Source: Chloroflexota bacterium (GTDB lineage Bacteria; Chloroflexota; Anaerolineae; Anaerolineales; Anaerolineaceae). Taken from it: a DNA stretch of 12,582 nucleotides. The notes under the pieces were generated by a model. That model made no database searches, was not told the DNA's origin, and worked only from the letters and a program-made list of their open reading frames with translations. The translations under genes and the position numbers were made by a program. The stretch spans positions 1 through 12,582 of the forward strand of contig JAEYTI010000158.1 in the NCBI GenBank assembly GCA_023434145.1, read 5' to 3'. Position 1 is the stretch's first letter, and each line of letters opens with the position of its first letter. Shown here in pieces: positions 6,192 through 12,172 of this stretch.

Positions 6192-7157
6192 CTAATAGCG
6201 GTCGCCGACCACCTTAACCTGCGCCATCGACTCGTCAATCTGGCGAAGATCACCTGGCGTGAGCGTGATGTTCACCGCGCCGTTGTTCTCGTCCAGCCGC
6301 TCCAGTTTGCGCGAGCCGGGGATGGGCACGATCCACGGTTTCTGCGCCAACAGCCAGGCCAGCGCAATCTGCGCCGGGGTGGCGTTCTTATCCGATCCAA
6401 TACGCTCCAGCAAGTCCACCACAGCGCGGTTGGCTTTGATGGCTTCCTGGGTAAAACGCGGGTTGCGGCTGCGGATATCGGATTTATCGAAAACGGTGGT
6501 CTCGTCGATCTTGCCGGTCAGGTAGCCGCGGCCCAGCGGGCTGTAGGGCACCAGGCCAATGCCCAGTTCCTCCAAAGTGGGTAGAATTTCTGGCTCAATG
6601 TTCCGCCACCAGATGGAGTATTCGCTTTGCAAAGCGGTTACTGGCTGCACCGCGTGGGCGCGGCGGATCTGCTCCGCGTTTGACTCAGACAGCCCAAAGT
6701 GCTTCACCTTGCCCGCCTGGATCAGATCCTTCACCGCTCCGGCTACGTCTTCCATGGGCACATTGGGGTCTGGGCGGTGCTGGTAGAACAGGTCGATAGC
6801 CTCAACGCGCAGGCGCTTGAGCGAGGCATCGGCCACGCGCTTGATCTGCTCCGGGCGGCTGTCCAGGCCAACAGCCGGGCTCGGCCCCTTTTCTGGGTCG
6901 TGCTTGAAGCCAAACTTGGTGGCGATCACTACCTTGCCTTTGTAGGGCTCCAGCGCCTCGCCTACCAGCAGTTCGTTGGTGAACGGGCCGTACACTTCCG
7001 CGGTGTCGAAGAAAGTGACGCCGCGATCCACCGCCGCATGGAGGAAGTCGATCATCTCCTGCTTATCGGTCGGCGTGTCACCATGGCTCATCCGCATGCA
7101 GCCCAGCCCCATAGCCGAGACTTCCAATCCACTGATGCCAAGGGTTCGCTTTTGCAT
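6192..7157 (-). CDS. Aldo/keto reductase (AKR13-like)
   Basis: A 321-aa NADPH-dependent aldo/keto reductase. The catalytic tetrad is Asp51 and Tyr56 (FFDTAEVYG), Lys81 (VIATKFGF) and His127 (FYQHRPDPNVP). The FYQHRxDPxVPxE motif, the GLSESNAEQIRRAHAV block and QSEYSIWWRNIE are typical of the AKR13/YakC-type branch, which reduces assorted aldehydes and ketones. IPIPGSRK near the C-terminus is the cofactor-phosphate loop. Length is normal. The ATG at 7157 has AGAGGAA about eight to nine bases upstream. It is flanked on both sides by hairpin-bearing gaps. Broad carbonyl reduction is the likely activity; the natural substrate is unknown. Confidence 0.9.
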   Translation of the reverse strand: MQKRTLGISGLEVSAMGLGCMRMSHGDTPTDKQEMIDFLHAAVDRGVTFFDTAEVYGPFTNELLVGEALEPYKGKVVIATKFGFKHDPEKGPSPAVGLDSRPEQIKRVADASLKRLRVEAIDLFYQHRPDPNVPMEDVAGAVKDLIQAGKVKHFGLSESNAEQIRRAHAVQPVTALQSEYSIWWRNIEPEILPTLEELGIGLVPYSPLGRGYLTGKIDETTVFDKSDIRSRNPRFTQEAIKANRAVVDLLERIGSDKNATPAQIALAWLLAQKPWIVPIPGSRKLERLDENNGAVNITLTPGDLRQIDESMAQVKVVGDRY

Positions 7158-7185
7158 TTTTCATTTTCCTCTATAAATTCTTGGT

Positions 7186-7236
7186 TGGGTATGGTTGTGA
7201 TTTGCCAACTCCGTTGGCAAATAACAACCATACCCA
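7186..7236. repeat. 51-nt hairpin: 13 bp plus 10 bp stem with one mismatch
   Basis: TGGGTATGGTTGT (7186-7198) pairs with 7224-7236, and after one G/A mismatch ATTTGCCAAC (7200-7209) pairs with GTTGGCAAAT (7213-7222) around the 3-nt loop TCC. It fills the gap between the AKR5-type gene (stop at 7246) and the next reductase gene. It has the same overall size as the 2596-2646 palindrome. Confidence 0.75.
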
Positions 7237-7245
7237 TAAATCGCC

Positions 7246-8097
7246 TCAGGTGGGGCGCTGCGCCTGGCTAAGCATTTTCACCATGTTCGGGTCGCGGTGA
7301 TCGAAGAAGCTGCTCGTTTTCGTGTCGAGCGTAGCAATCGCTGCCATGTCTTCAGCGCTGAGATCGAAGTCGAACACGTTGAAATTCTCCACAATGCGTT
7401 CCTTGCGAACGGACTTGGGGATCGCCACAACGCCGCGCTGGGTTAGCCAGCGCAATATGATCTGCGCCACGGTTTTGTTGTACTTCTCGGCGAGTGAAAC
7501 CAGCAGATCATTCTGGAACATATTGTTGCGGCCCTCCGCAAACGGTCCCCAGGATTCGATCTGCACCCCATTTTCCTTCAGGAACTGCTGCGTTTCAATC
7601 TGCTGGTGGAATGGGTGGGTTTCGATCTGGTTGACTGCCGGAACCACCTCGTGGTGCATGATCATATCCATCACCCGGTCAGGTTGGAAGTTACTCAGAC
7701 CGATGGCGCGGATACGGCCTTCGCGATGCAGCTCTTCCATCGCGCGGTACGACCCGTGCACGTCTCCGTAGGGCTGGTGGATCAGGTACAGGTCCAACAT
7801 TTCGAGCTGGAGCCGCTTCATCGAACGGTCAAAAGCCTTGCGCGCTTTCTCATACCCGCCATCCGAAATCCACAGCTTGGTAGTGATGAACAAATCTTCT
7901 CTTGCCACAGCGCTCTTTTTGATCGCTTTGCCGACCGCCTCCTCATTCCCATATGCCGCCGCGGTATCGATCAGGCGGTAGCCGGTATGGATCGCTTCGG
8001 TAACACTACGCTCGCATTCTTCAGGATCGGGAATCTGAAATACGCCAAAGCCTAACAGGGGCATTTCCACGCCGTTGTTTAACGTTACTGTTTGCAT
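7246..8097 (-). CDS. Aldo/keto reductase, AKR5 / 2,5-diketogluconate reductase type
   Basis: A 283-aa AKR of the short AKR5 branch (DkgA/DkgB-like), which reduces 2,5-diketogluconate, methylglyoxal and other small carbonyls with NADPH. Residues counted from the second Met: Asp44 and Tyr49 (LIDTAAAYGNE), Lys74 (ITTKLW), His107 (LYLIHQPYGDV). Further marks are AIGLSNFQPDRV, NQIETHPFHQQ, and the C-terminal IPKSVRKERIVENF cofactor loop. Two ATGs are in tandem at 8100 and 8097; the AGAGGA sequence lies only two to three bases from the first, so the second is preferred. It follows the NTF2-like gene by about 60 nt. In E. coli, dkgA is controlled by the AraC_N regulator YqhC, and an AraC_N regulator is divergently encoded nearby here. 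Confidence 0.92.
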   Translation of the reverse strand: MQTVTLNNGVEMPLLGFGVFQIPDPEECERSVTEAIHTGYRLIDTAAAYGNEEAVGKAIKKSAVAREDLFITTKLWISDGGYEKARKAFDRSMKRLQLEMLDLYLIHQPYGDVHGSYRAMEELHREGRIRAIGLSNFQPDRVMDMIMHHEVVPAVNQIETHPFHQQIETQQFLKENGVQIESWGPFAEGRNNMFQNDLLVSLAEKYNKTVAQIILRWLTQRGVVAIPKSVRKERIVENFNVFDFDLSAEDMAAIATLDTKTSSFFDHRDPNMVKMLSQAQRPT

Positions 8098-8157
8098 CAT
8101 TTCCTCTTTTGGATCTGTGTTGAAAACTGTACCTACTTCGTAGCAACGAATGAACCG

Positions 8158-8541
8158 TTATGGTGTCAGCAGCCTGGTAAACGAGAGCGAGGCTAAAGCC
8201 CAGGCACCGCTCTGCCGAACGTATACTTCGGTCACCACAAATGGATTCGTGACTTCGGTGCCACCAACCAACGCCACAAGACGAATTTTGTTCAAAAGGA
8301 TGGCGGTGTTCGCGTCAACAAACGGCACGCTTACTTCCTGGATCTCCGCCTCCTTGTAGTGAATCTGGCCGCTTCTGATGACTTCTAACTCCTGTTCCTT
8401 GGAGAAGGTTGCGCCCATGTGGACAAAGACGGCATTTTCATGAAACAGAGCAGCCAGAGAATCGACGTTAGCCTCTGACATCCAGCGCCACTTGTCTTTC
8501 GAAAGAGTGATTACTTCAAGTTCCAGGTTTGGGTTTTCCAT
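8158..8541 (-). CDS. NTF2-like / SnoaL-like (DUF4440-type) small protein
   Basis: A 127-aa protein with an NTF2-like cone fold, indicated by the helix-strand opening KDKWRWMSEANVDSLAALFHENAVFVHMG (residues 15-43) and the strand-rich second half with KIRLVALVGG and FVVTEVYVRQSGAWALASLSFTRL, ending as SnoaL/DUF4440 proteins do. Such proteins serve as small hydrolases, isomerases or binding subunits; no catalytic set can be assigned. An open frame extends upstream to 8610, but the ATG at 8541 has AGGAG(AG) six bases upstream and gives the normal family length. It is the first gene of the minus-strand reductase cluster, downstream of a TATAAT box, and divergent from the AraC-type regulator. Confidence 0.8.
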   Translation of the reverse strand: MENPNLELEVITLSKDKWRWMSEANVDSLAALFHENAVFVHMGATFSKEQELEVIRSGQIHYKEAEIQEVSVPFVDANTAILLNKIRLVALVGGTEVTNPFVVTEVYVRQSGAWALASLSFTRLLTP

Positions 8542-8573
8542 AACGCTCTCCTGCTGCCAATTTGAACTACATA

Positions 8574-8593
8574 CAGGTATCACCGAATACCTG
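8574..8593. promoter_or_regulatory. Inverted repeat at the predicted start of the reductase-cluster transcript
   Basis: CAGGTAT (8574-8580) and ATACCTG (8587-8593) form a 7-6-7 inverted repeat. It begins about seven bases after the TATAAT on the minus strand, near the expected +1, and lies in the spacer to the divergent AraC-type regulator. It could be an operator or a 5'-leader hairpin. AraC proteins more often bind direct repeats, so assignment to that regulator is tentative. Confidence 0.4.
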
Positions 8594-8599
8594 AATTTC

Positions 8600-8605
8600 A
8601 TTATA
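8600..8605 (-). promoter_or_regulatory. -10 box (TATAAT) for the NTF2-like gene and reductase cluster
   Basis: A perfect TATAAT on the minus strand, 58 nt upstream of the chosen ATG (8541). No strong -35 hexamer stands at 17 bp, which would fit activator-dependent transcription by the neighbouring AraC-type protein. The position in the divergent spacer supports the call. Confidence 0.5.
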
Positions 8606-8693
8606 GACACACGCGCCCTGGAGGGATAGAACGATCGTGGAGAAATATTGTAGAATCCTGCAAAAACGCTATCCCTTCAGGCCGGGTCAGGTG

Positions 8694-8699
8694 TAAAAT
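8694..8699 (+). promoter_or_regulatory. -10-like box (TAAAAT) immediately before the AraC-type gene
   Basis: TAAAAT ends only six bases before the ATG at 8706 and no Shine-Dalgarno is present, so transcription would start at or within a base or two of the start codon. This suggests leaderless translation. An alternative TAGAAT at 8651-8656 would give a leader of about 45 nt, still without a ribosome binding site. Confidence 0.4.
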
Positions 8700-8705
8700 C
8701 CTTTT

Positions 8706-9653
8706 ATGGATACAACCAAGACAGAGCAAGAAGCACGAGACCTTGCGCGGATGCAGGCTAACCGCGAAGAGCTTGTGGAACGGATGATGCGCGCTATGCC
8801 ACAAGATGGCTCCGCCTTTCCTCTGGAAGGGATGCATCTTTACCGTTCTTCTGTACCCTCGGAGCGGATTCACAGCGTGGGGAAGCCTTCCTTCTGTGTC
8901 ATTGCCCAGGGCAGCAAGGAAGTGCTAGTCGGCAGCAGCCGCTACCGCTACGACCCGTTCCATTACCTGATCGCCACCCTGGAACTGCCCCGCGCCAGCC
9001 GTATCCTCGAAGCCTCACCGGAACGGCCCTACCTGACCCTGATTCTGGATCTAACTCCCGATCTGGTTGGCTCCGTGATGGTGGATGCCGGACCGGCTGC
9101 ATCTTCCAAACAGTCTGAGACGCGGGCGATCGACGTAAGCCCGCTGGATGTGAACCTGCATGACGCCGTGGTTCGGCTGGTGCGGTTGATCGATACGCCA
9201 GCGGAAGCGGCGGTACTCCTGCCGCTGATCCAGCGCGAGATCGTCTACCGCCTGCTGATGGGAGCGCAGAGCGCCCGGCTGCGCCACTTGATGGCCCCCG
9301 GTGGGAATACGCCCCTCATCGCCAAAGCGGTCGAGCGGCTGCGACGCGAGTTCGACCAATCCCTGCGCGTGGAAGACCTGGCGCGCGATCTGGGGATGAG
9401 CGTCTCAGGCCTGCACCATCACTTCAAAGCCGCCACCGCCATGAGCCCGATCCAGTTCCAGAAGCAGCTCAGGCTTCAAGAAGCCCGCCGCCTGATGTTA
9501 AGCGAAAACCTGGACGCAGCCAGCGCAGCCTTCCGTGTCGGCTACAACGACGCCGCCCACTTCAACCGCGAGTATAAGAGCCTGTTCGGAGAGCCACCCC
9601 GGCGTGACGTGCATAGGCTGCGCTCTGATGTTCCTGTGGGCGCCGAGGCCTAG
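8706..9653 (+). CDS. AraC-family transcriptional regulator with AraC_N sensor domain
   Basis: A 315-aa regulator. The N-terminal half (about residues 35-180) matches the AraC_N sensor type: CVIAQGSKEVLVGSSRYRYDP followed by YLIATLELPRASRILEASPERPYL. The C-terminal half (about 205-305) has two helix-turn-helix units: SLRVEDLARDLGMSVSGLHHHFK and the AraC signature ending AAFRVGYNDAAHFNREYKSLFGEPPRRD. AraC_N regulators include YqhC, which responds to reactive aldehydes and activates yqhD-dkgA. The gene diverges from a cluster with three aldo/keto reductases, one of the DkgA type, so control of that cluster is likely. No Shine-Dalgarno; a -10 box almost touches the ATG. A strong hairpin follows the stop codon by 7 nt. 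Confidence 0.92.
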   Translation: MDTTKTEQEARDLARMQANREELVERMMRAMPQDGSAFPLEGMHLYRSSVPSERIHSVGKPSFCVIAQGSKEVLVGSSRYRYDPFHYLIATLELPRASRILEASPERPYLTLILDLTPDLVGSVMVDAGPAASSKQSETRAIDVSPLDVNLHDAVVRLVRLIDTPAEAAVLLPLIQREIVYRLLMGAQSARLRHLMAPGGNTPLIAKAVERLRREFDQSLRVEDLARDLGMSVSGLHHHFKAATAMSPIQFQKQLRLQEARRLMLSENLDAASAAFRVGYNDAAHFNREYKSLFGEPPRRDVHRLRSDVPVGAEA

Positions 9654-9657
9654 GATC

Positions 9658-9713
9658 AAAAAAAGAGCGCGGGATTTGAAAATGCGAGGTATTTTCAAAC
9701 CCCGCGCTCTTTT
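9658..9713. terminator. Bidirectional intrinsic terminator after the AraC-type gene
   Basis: AAAAGAGCGCGGG (9661-9673) pairs with 9701-9713 and, after one A/C mismatch, TTTGAAAAT (9675-9683) pairs with ATTTTCAAA (9691-9699). The loop is GCGAGGT. The GC block is flanked by A7 on the left (9658-9664) and TTTT on the right, so each strand has a U-run at the 3' side. It begins 4-7 nt after the stop codon. Confidence 0.85.
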
Positions 9714-9756
9714 ATGTTGACTCACAAGGGTAATTCTTCAAATATGAATGAAAATT

Positions 9757-9932
9757 GGTAGCTGCGCAGCCCTGCCAGACAGTTACGCCTGAAGCGCTCC
9801 CTGCGGGAGCCGAAAAGGTTATGATGGAAGTTTTGAAAACTCGTATCGTTTTCAAAACTTCCATCATAACCCATGATAGGCGGGTGAAGCCCGAAATTCG
9901 AAATAAAATGCCCTGCGATCAAGCAGTTACGA
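9757..9932 (+). repeat. Structured intergenic element, copy A
   Basis: This element fills most of the 359-nt gap before the GGDEF gene. In order it has: a flank block at 9757-9812 containing CAGCCCTG and the hairpin GCTCCCTGCGGGAGC; a perfect palindromic core at 9817-9871; the block AGGCGGGTGAAGCCCG at 9878-9893; and an end, AGCAGTTACG, whose complement (GTAACTGC) resembles the left end (GTAGCTGC). The first block aligns without gaps to the minus strand of 12398-12453 at 37 of 56 positions by my hand count, and the AGGCGGG block matches 12303-12318 at 15 of 16. Spacing between the blocks is also alike (65 versus 63 nt when counted past a tandem duplication in copy B). Function unknown: MITE-like element, REP-type repeat or small structured RNA. 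Confidence 0.65.
9817..9871. repeat. 55-nt palindromic core: 24-bp perfect stem, 7-nt loop
   Basis: Positions 9817-9840 are exactly complementary to 9848-9871, with loop TCGTATC. The tip carries GTTTTGAAAAC on the left and GTTTTCAAAAC on the right. It forms the core of element copy A and is the longest perfect stem in the window. It lies between the AraC-gene terminator and the GGDEF promoter, and therefore in no gene. Confidence 0.85.
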
Positions 9933-9942
9933 AAATTGCTTA

Positions 9943-9971
9943 TTGCATTTTCCCTTCAACGGATGTATGAT
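9943..9971 (+). promoter_or_regulatory. Sigma-70-like promoter for the GGDEF gene
   Basis: TTGCAT (9943-9948) and TATGAT (9966-9971) are separated by exactly 17 bp, predicting transcription from about 9978 and a leader of about 35 nt. This is the best -35/-10 pair in the window. Confidence 0.6.
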
Positions 9972-9988
9972 CATATTACAACACAGAC

Positions 9989-10000
9989 ATACATATGTAT
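9989..10000. promoter_or_regulatory. 12-bp perfect palindrome ATACATATGTAT in the GGDEF leader
   Basis: A perfect dyad, ATACATATGTAT, lies between the predicted transcription start and the GGAGG ribosome binding site (10003-10007). Short perfect dyads of this kind are typical operators for ribbon-helix-helix regulators, and the gene product ends in a ribbon-helix-helix-like segment, so autoregulation is conceivable. AT-rich palindromes of this length also arise by chance. Confidence 0.35.
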
Positions 10001-10012
10001 ATGGAGGTACGT

Positions 10013-11194
10013 ATGCAATCGCAAAACGATGAATTGACCGGACTGCTTACCATGGCAGGATTTGTTGAGGCGCTGGATCAGACCCTGCGAACTGGCGGGG
10101 ACTGGGTTCTGGCGGTAATGGATCTGGACCACTTCCTTTCGTTCAACGAGAAGTACGGGCACGTGGGCGGTGACGAATGGCTAAAAGGCATCGCTTCCTT
10201 GTTCGCGGATGCCTTTGCCGGGGAACGCGGCATTATTGGGCGTTATGGCGGGGATGAGTTTATGGCTGCCCTGCCCGCCCACGATATGATGGAGATGTAT
10301 GCGAAAGCCGAGCAGCTCCGGTTGGGCGTGGAGCAGAACCCGCCCGCTATCCACCACGATGGACAGGAAGTGCGCCCGAACTACACGCTTTCCATCGGGC
10401 TGGCAGCGTACCCCTCGAACGCCAGTGATGCCAACGACCTGATCGACAAGGGCAAACAGGCACTCGTCCGCGCAAAGATTGCCGGGGGCAACCAGGTATG
10501 CTTTTTTCAGGAGACCGACACGCTGACCGGGATGCCCAATGCCTACGCCACCCAGCGCACCCTGGAAGAAACGCTCGCCGCCGCGCGGCAGAACCGCGAA
10601 TCGGTCTCCGTTTTTTTGATCGACATCGATCGTTTTAAAGCGATCAATGATGAGTATGGGCGCCGGGCAGGCGATGAGGTGCTGCGCAAACTGACGCACA
10701 TCCTCGAAAACAACTTCCAGGACATTGGCGCAACCGGGCGGCTGGACGGCAAAGAGCTAACCACCCTGGGGCGGATCGCCGGGGACGAGTTTATGATAAT
10801 CTTGCCCAATCAGCGGGCGGATACCACATTTGTGCTGGCGGAAGAGGTGCGCCGGCTGGTGGAAGACAGTGTGGTGCACTTTTCCACCGGAAACACGAAA
10901 GGCGAACTGCGTTTCACGATCTCTGGCGGCGTCGCCACTTTCCCTTCTGATGCCACCGAGCGCGTGGACCTGCTGCGCAAGGCCGATGAGGCGCTCTATC
11001 GATCTAAGACCCTCGGGCGCAACCGCATCTCCCTGCCCGCCAGCGCCCAAATGATCACCAAGACCAGTTATTACTCGCAGATCCAATTGGAGCGGCTGGC
11101 CGGGTTGGCTCGCCAGATGGAGAAAACAGAAGCCTTCCTGCTCCGTGAAGCCCTGGATGATCTGCTGCGTAAATATGGAGACAGCGGCGATTAA
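10013..11194 (+). CDS. Tandem GGDEF protein with C-terminal ribbon-helix-helix-like segment
   Basis: A 393-aa soluble protein without membrane segments. The first GGDEF domain spans about 6-165: DELTGL opening, metal-binding Asp37 in VMDLDHF, and RYGGDEF at 77-83. The second spans about 168-345: DTLTGM opening, Asp204 in LIDIDRFKAINDEYG, and RIAGDEF at 254-260 (AGDEF is an accepted active variant). Neither has an RxxD inhibitory site at the usual place. The first lacks the usual Lys after DxDxF (FLSFN), so the halves may differ in activity. Residues about 350-390 (TSYYSQI strand, QLERLAGLARQME helix, then AFLLREALDDLLRKYG helix) fit the ribbon-helix-helix pattern of CopG/Arc-type DNA-binding proteins. 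Frame is open from 9995, but the ATG at 10013 with GGAGG five bases upstream is preferred. Predicted role: c-di-GMP synthesis or sensing coupled to DNA binding or dimerisation. Confidence 0.88.
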   Translation: MQSQNDELTGLLTMAGFVEALDQTLRTGGDWVLAVMDLDHFLSFNEKYGHVGGDEWLKGIASLFADAFAGERGIIGRYGGDEFMAALPAHDMMEMYAKAEQLRLGVEQNPPAIHHDGQEVRPNYTLSIGLAAYPSNASDANDLIDKGKQALVRAKIAGGNQVCFFQETDTLTGMPNAYATQRTLEETLAAARQNRESVSVFLIDIDRFKAINDEYGRRAGDEVLRKLTHILENNFQDIGATGRLDGKELTTLGRIAGDEFMIILPNQRADTTFVLAEEVRRLVEDSVVHFSTGNTKGELRFTISGGVATFPSDATERVDLLRKADEALYRSKTLGRNRISLPASAQMITKTSYYSQIQLERLAGLARQMEKTEAFLLREALDDLLRKYGDSGD

Positions 11195-11237
11195 CAAGGC
11201 TTGCGCCAGTAGCTGGCTATTCGATACGAGTATCTGA

Positions 11238-11276
11238 AGAGATTGAGGGAGATGCGAACCATCTCCCTCAATCTCT
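11238..11276 (+). terminator. Hairpin downstream of the GGDEF gene
   Basis: AGAGATTGAGGGAGAT (11238-11253) pairs perfectly with 11261-11276 around the loop GCGAACC. This 16-bp stem begins 43 nt after the stop codon. It is followed by ATATTGAT rather than a clean U-tract, so it is either a weak terminator or a 3'-end stabilising hairpin. Confidence 0.6.
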
Positions 11277-11289
11277 ATATTGATAACAA

Positions 11290-11384
11290 CCCATTGGACG
11301 ATTTGGGTTTTGCCGAAATCACAGGAGAGGGTTGCGCTGCAACTTTCCCCCTACAATCTCGGCAAAAGAGACGAATCAATTGGG
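11290..11384 (+). other. Structured non-coding segment upstream of the lipoprotein gene
   Basis: Three nested pairings stack on one axis: CCCATTG (11290-11296) with CAATTGGG (11377-11384, one bulge), TTTTGCCGA (11308-11316) with TCGGCAAAA (11359-11367), and an inner hairpin GTTGC-GCT-GCAAC (11331-11343). It lies within the 275-nt gap between the GGDEF and lipoprotein genes and before the TATAAT. It does not match the c-di-GMP-I riboswitch consensus as I know it. It may be a small RNA, a degenerate gap palindrome, or fortuitous. Confidence 0.4.
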
Positions 11385-11409
11385 AACATATGGTTCGTGA
11401 GAAGCGTCT

Positions 11410-11442
11410 TATAATACAGCGTTTGTTACACCCGGTGTAACA
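11410..11442 (+). promoter_or_regulatory. TATAAT box and 19-bp operator-like palindrome before the lipoprotein gene
   Basis: TATAAT lies at 11410-11415. TGTTACACCCGGTGTAACA at 11424-11442 is a perfect palindrome of two 9-bp arms around a central C, starting eight bases downstream of the -10, so it covers the expected transcription start. That placement is classic for a repressor operator. No good -35 is visible. The alternative is a 5'-leader hairpin, although a 1-nt loop disfavours a stable RNA stem at full length. Confidence 0.5.
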
Positions 11443-11469
11443 CAGTCTTATCAACTTTAGGAGAATCGT

Positions 11470-12150
11470 ATGTTTTCTAACAAATGGGGATTCCAACTCA
11501 TTGCACTGCTCGTGGCCGCCGCTCTTCTCGCCGGCTGCGCTGGCGCAACGCCGACCCTCGAACCGACCGTGGACGTTCAGCCCACGCTTAATGCCCAGGC
11601 CACCAGCGTGGCAGCCACGGTTATTGCCGATTTGACGCAGAATGCGCCAACCGCCACGACAGAACCGACCGCAACCACCGCGCCTACGGCGACGGAAACG
11701 CCGCTCCCGCAGCCGACCAATACGACTGCGCCGGTTCTGCCAACCGCTACCAACACGATTGCCTGGCCTACCTGGACCCCCGGCCCCAGCGCCACGCCGC
11801 AGTTTAGCGCAACGCCAAATACCGTCGCTTGCACCGTCACCCAGACAGTCGATTTTGGTGATGACTTCCCCAAGGGCGCGGACTTTGATGGCAACTGGAC
11901 GATCAAGAACACCAGCAACAGCACCTGGCAGGCTTCGGAAACCGATATCCGCTACATTTCCGGCACCAAGTTTCACTCCGGCTCAGACAACTACGATCTG
12001 AGCGCGGACGTTGCCGCCAACGGCTCCACCACCTTCATTGTCGATATGACCGCCCCCAACACGACTGGTCGCTATACGACCACCTGGGGCGTGGTGCAGG
12101 GCTCGCGCACGCTGTGCGTCCTCTCCATCACCATCGACGTAGTGGACTAG
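11470..12150 (+). CDS. Lipoprotein with Thr/Pro-rich stalk and NBR1-type Ig-like domain
   Basis: A 226-aa secreted lipoprotein. Residues 1-22 are a signal peptide (MFSNKWGFQ then a hydrophobic ALLVAAALLAG core) ending in a lipobox, Leu20-Ala21-Gly22-Cys23, for lipid attachment. Residues about 26-118 are a low-complexity Thr/Pro/Ala stalk (TATTEPTATTAPTATETP and similar). Residues about 120-226 resemble the Ig-like domain named after NBR1, with the telling NWTIKNTSNSTWQ (142-154), DMTAPNTTGRYTTTWGV and a closing strand. Cys121 and Cys216 could form a disulfide. The architecture is common in Chloroflexota. The ligand or role is unknown; cell-surface binding or envelope display is plausible. AGGAG stands six bases before the ATG, and an operator-like palindrome lies upstream. 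Confidence 0.87.
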   Translation: MFSNKWGFQLIALLVAAALLAGCAGATPTLEPTVDVQPTLNAQATSVAATVIADLTQNAPTATTEPTATTAPTATETPLPQPTNTTAPVLPTATNTIAWPTWTPGPSATPQFSATPNTVACTVTQTVDFGDDFPKGADFDGNWTIKNTSNSTWQASETDIRYISGTKFHSGSDNYDLSADVAANGSTTFIVDMTAPNTTGRYTTTWGVVQGSRTLCVLSITIDVVD

Positions 12151-12172
12151 CTGACAATTTTGGCAAAAGAGT

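Noticed and set aside
6699..7271. Plus-strand open frame of 190 codons across the AKR13-like gene
   Set aside because: Antisense to a clear aldo/keto reductase with an intact catalytic tetrad; no Shine-Dalgarno and no recognisable motif.
8601..8873. Minus-strand open frame of 90 codons reading upstream of the NTF2-like gene
   Set aside because: It overlaps the start of the AraC-type gene and the divergent promoter spacer and has no recognisable protein features.
11195..11469. Possible c-di-GMP riboswitch next to the GGDEF gene
   Set aside because: The conserved GEMM-I boxes as I know them are absent. The structured segment present is a simple rod and is recorded separately.
11275..11976. 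Minus-strand open frame of 233 codons overlapping the lipoprotein gene
   Set aside because: The product is Gly/Arg-rich because it is antisense to the Thr/Pro stalk. It has no family resemblance, while the plus-strand frame has a signal peptide, lipobox and Ig-like domain.
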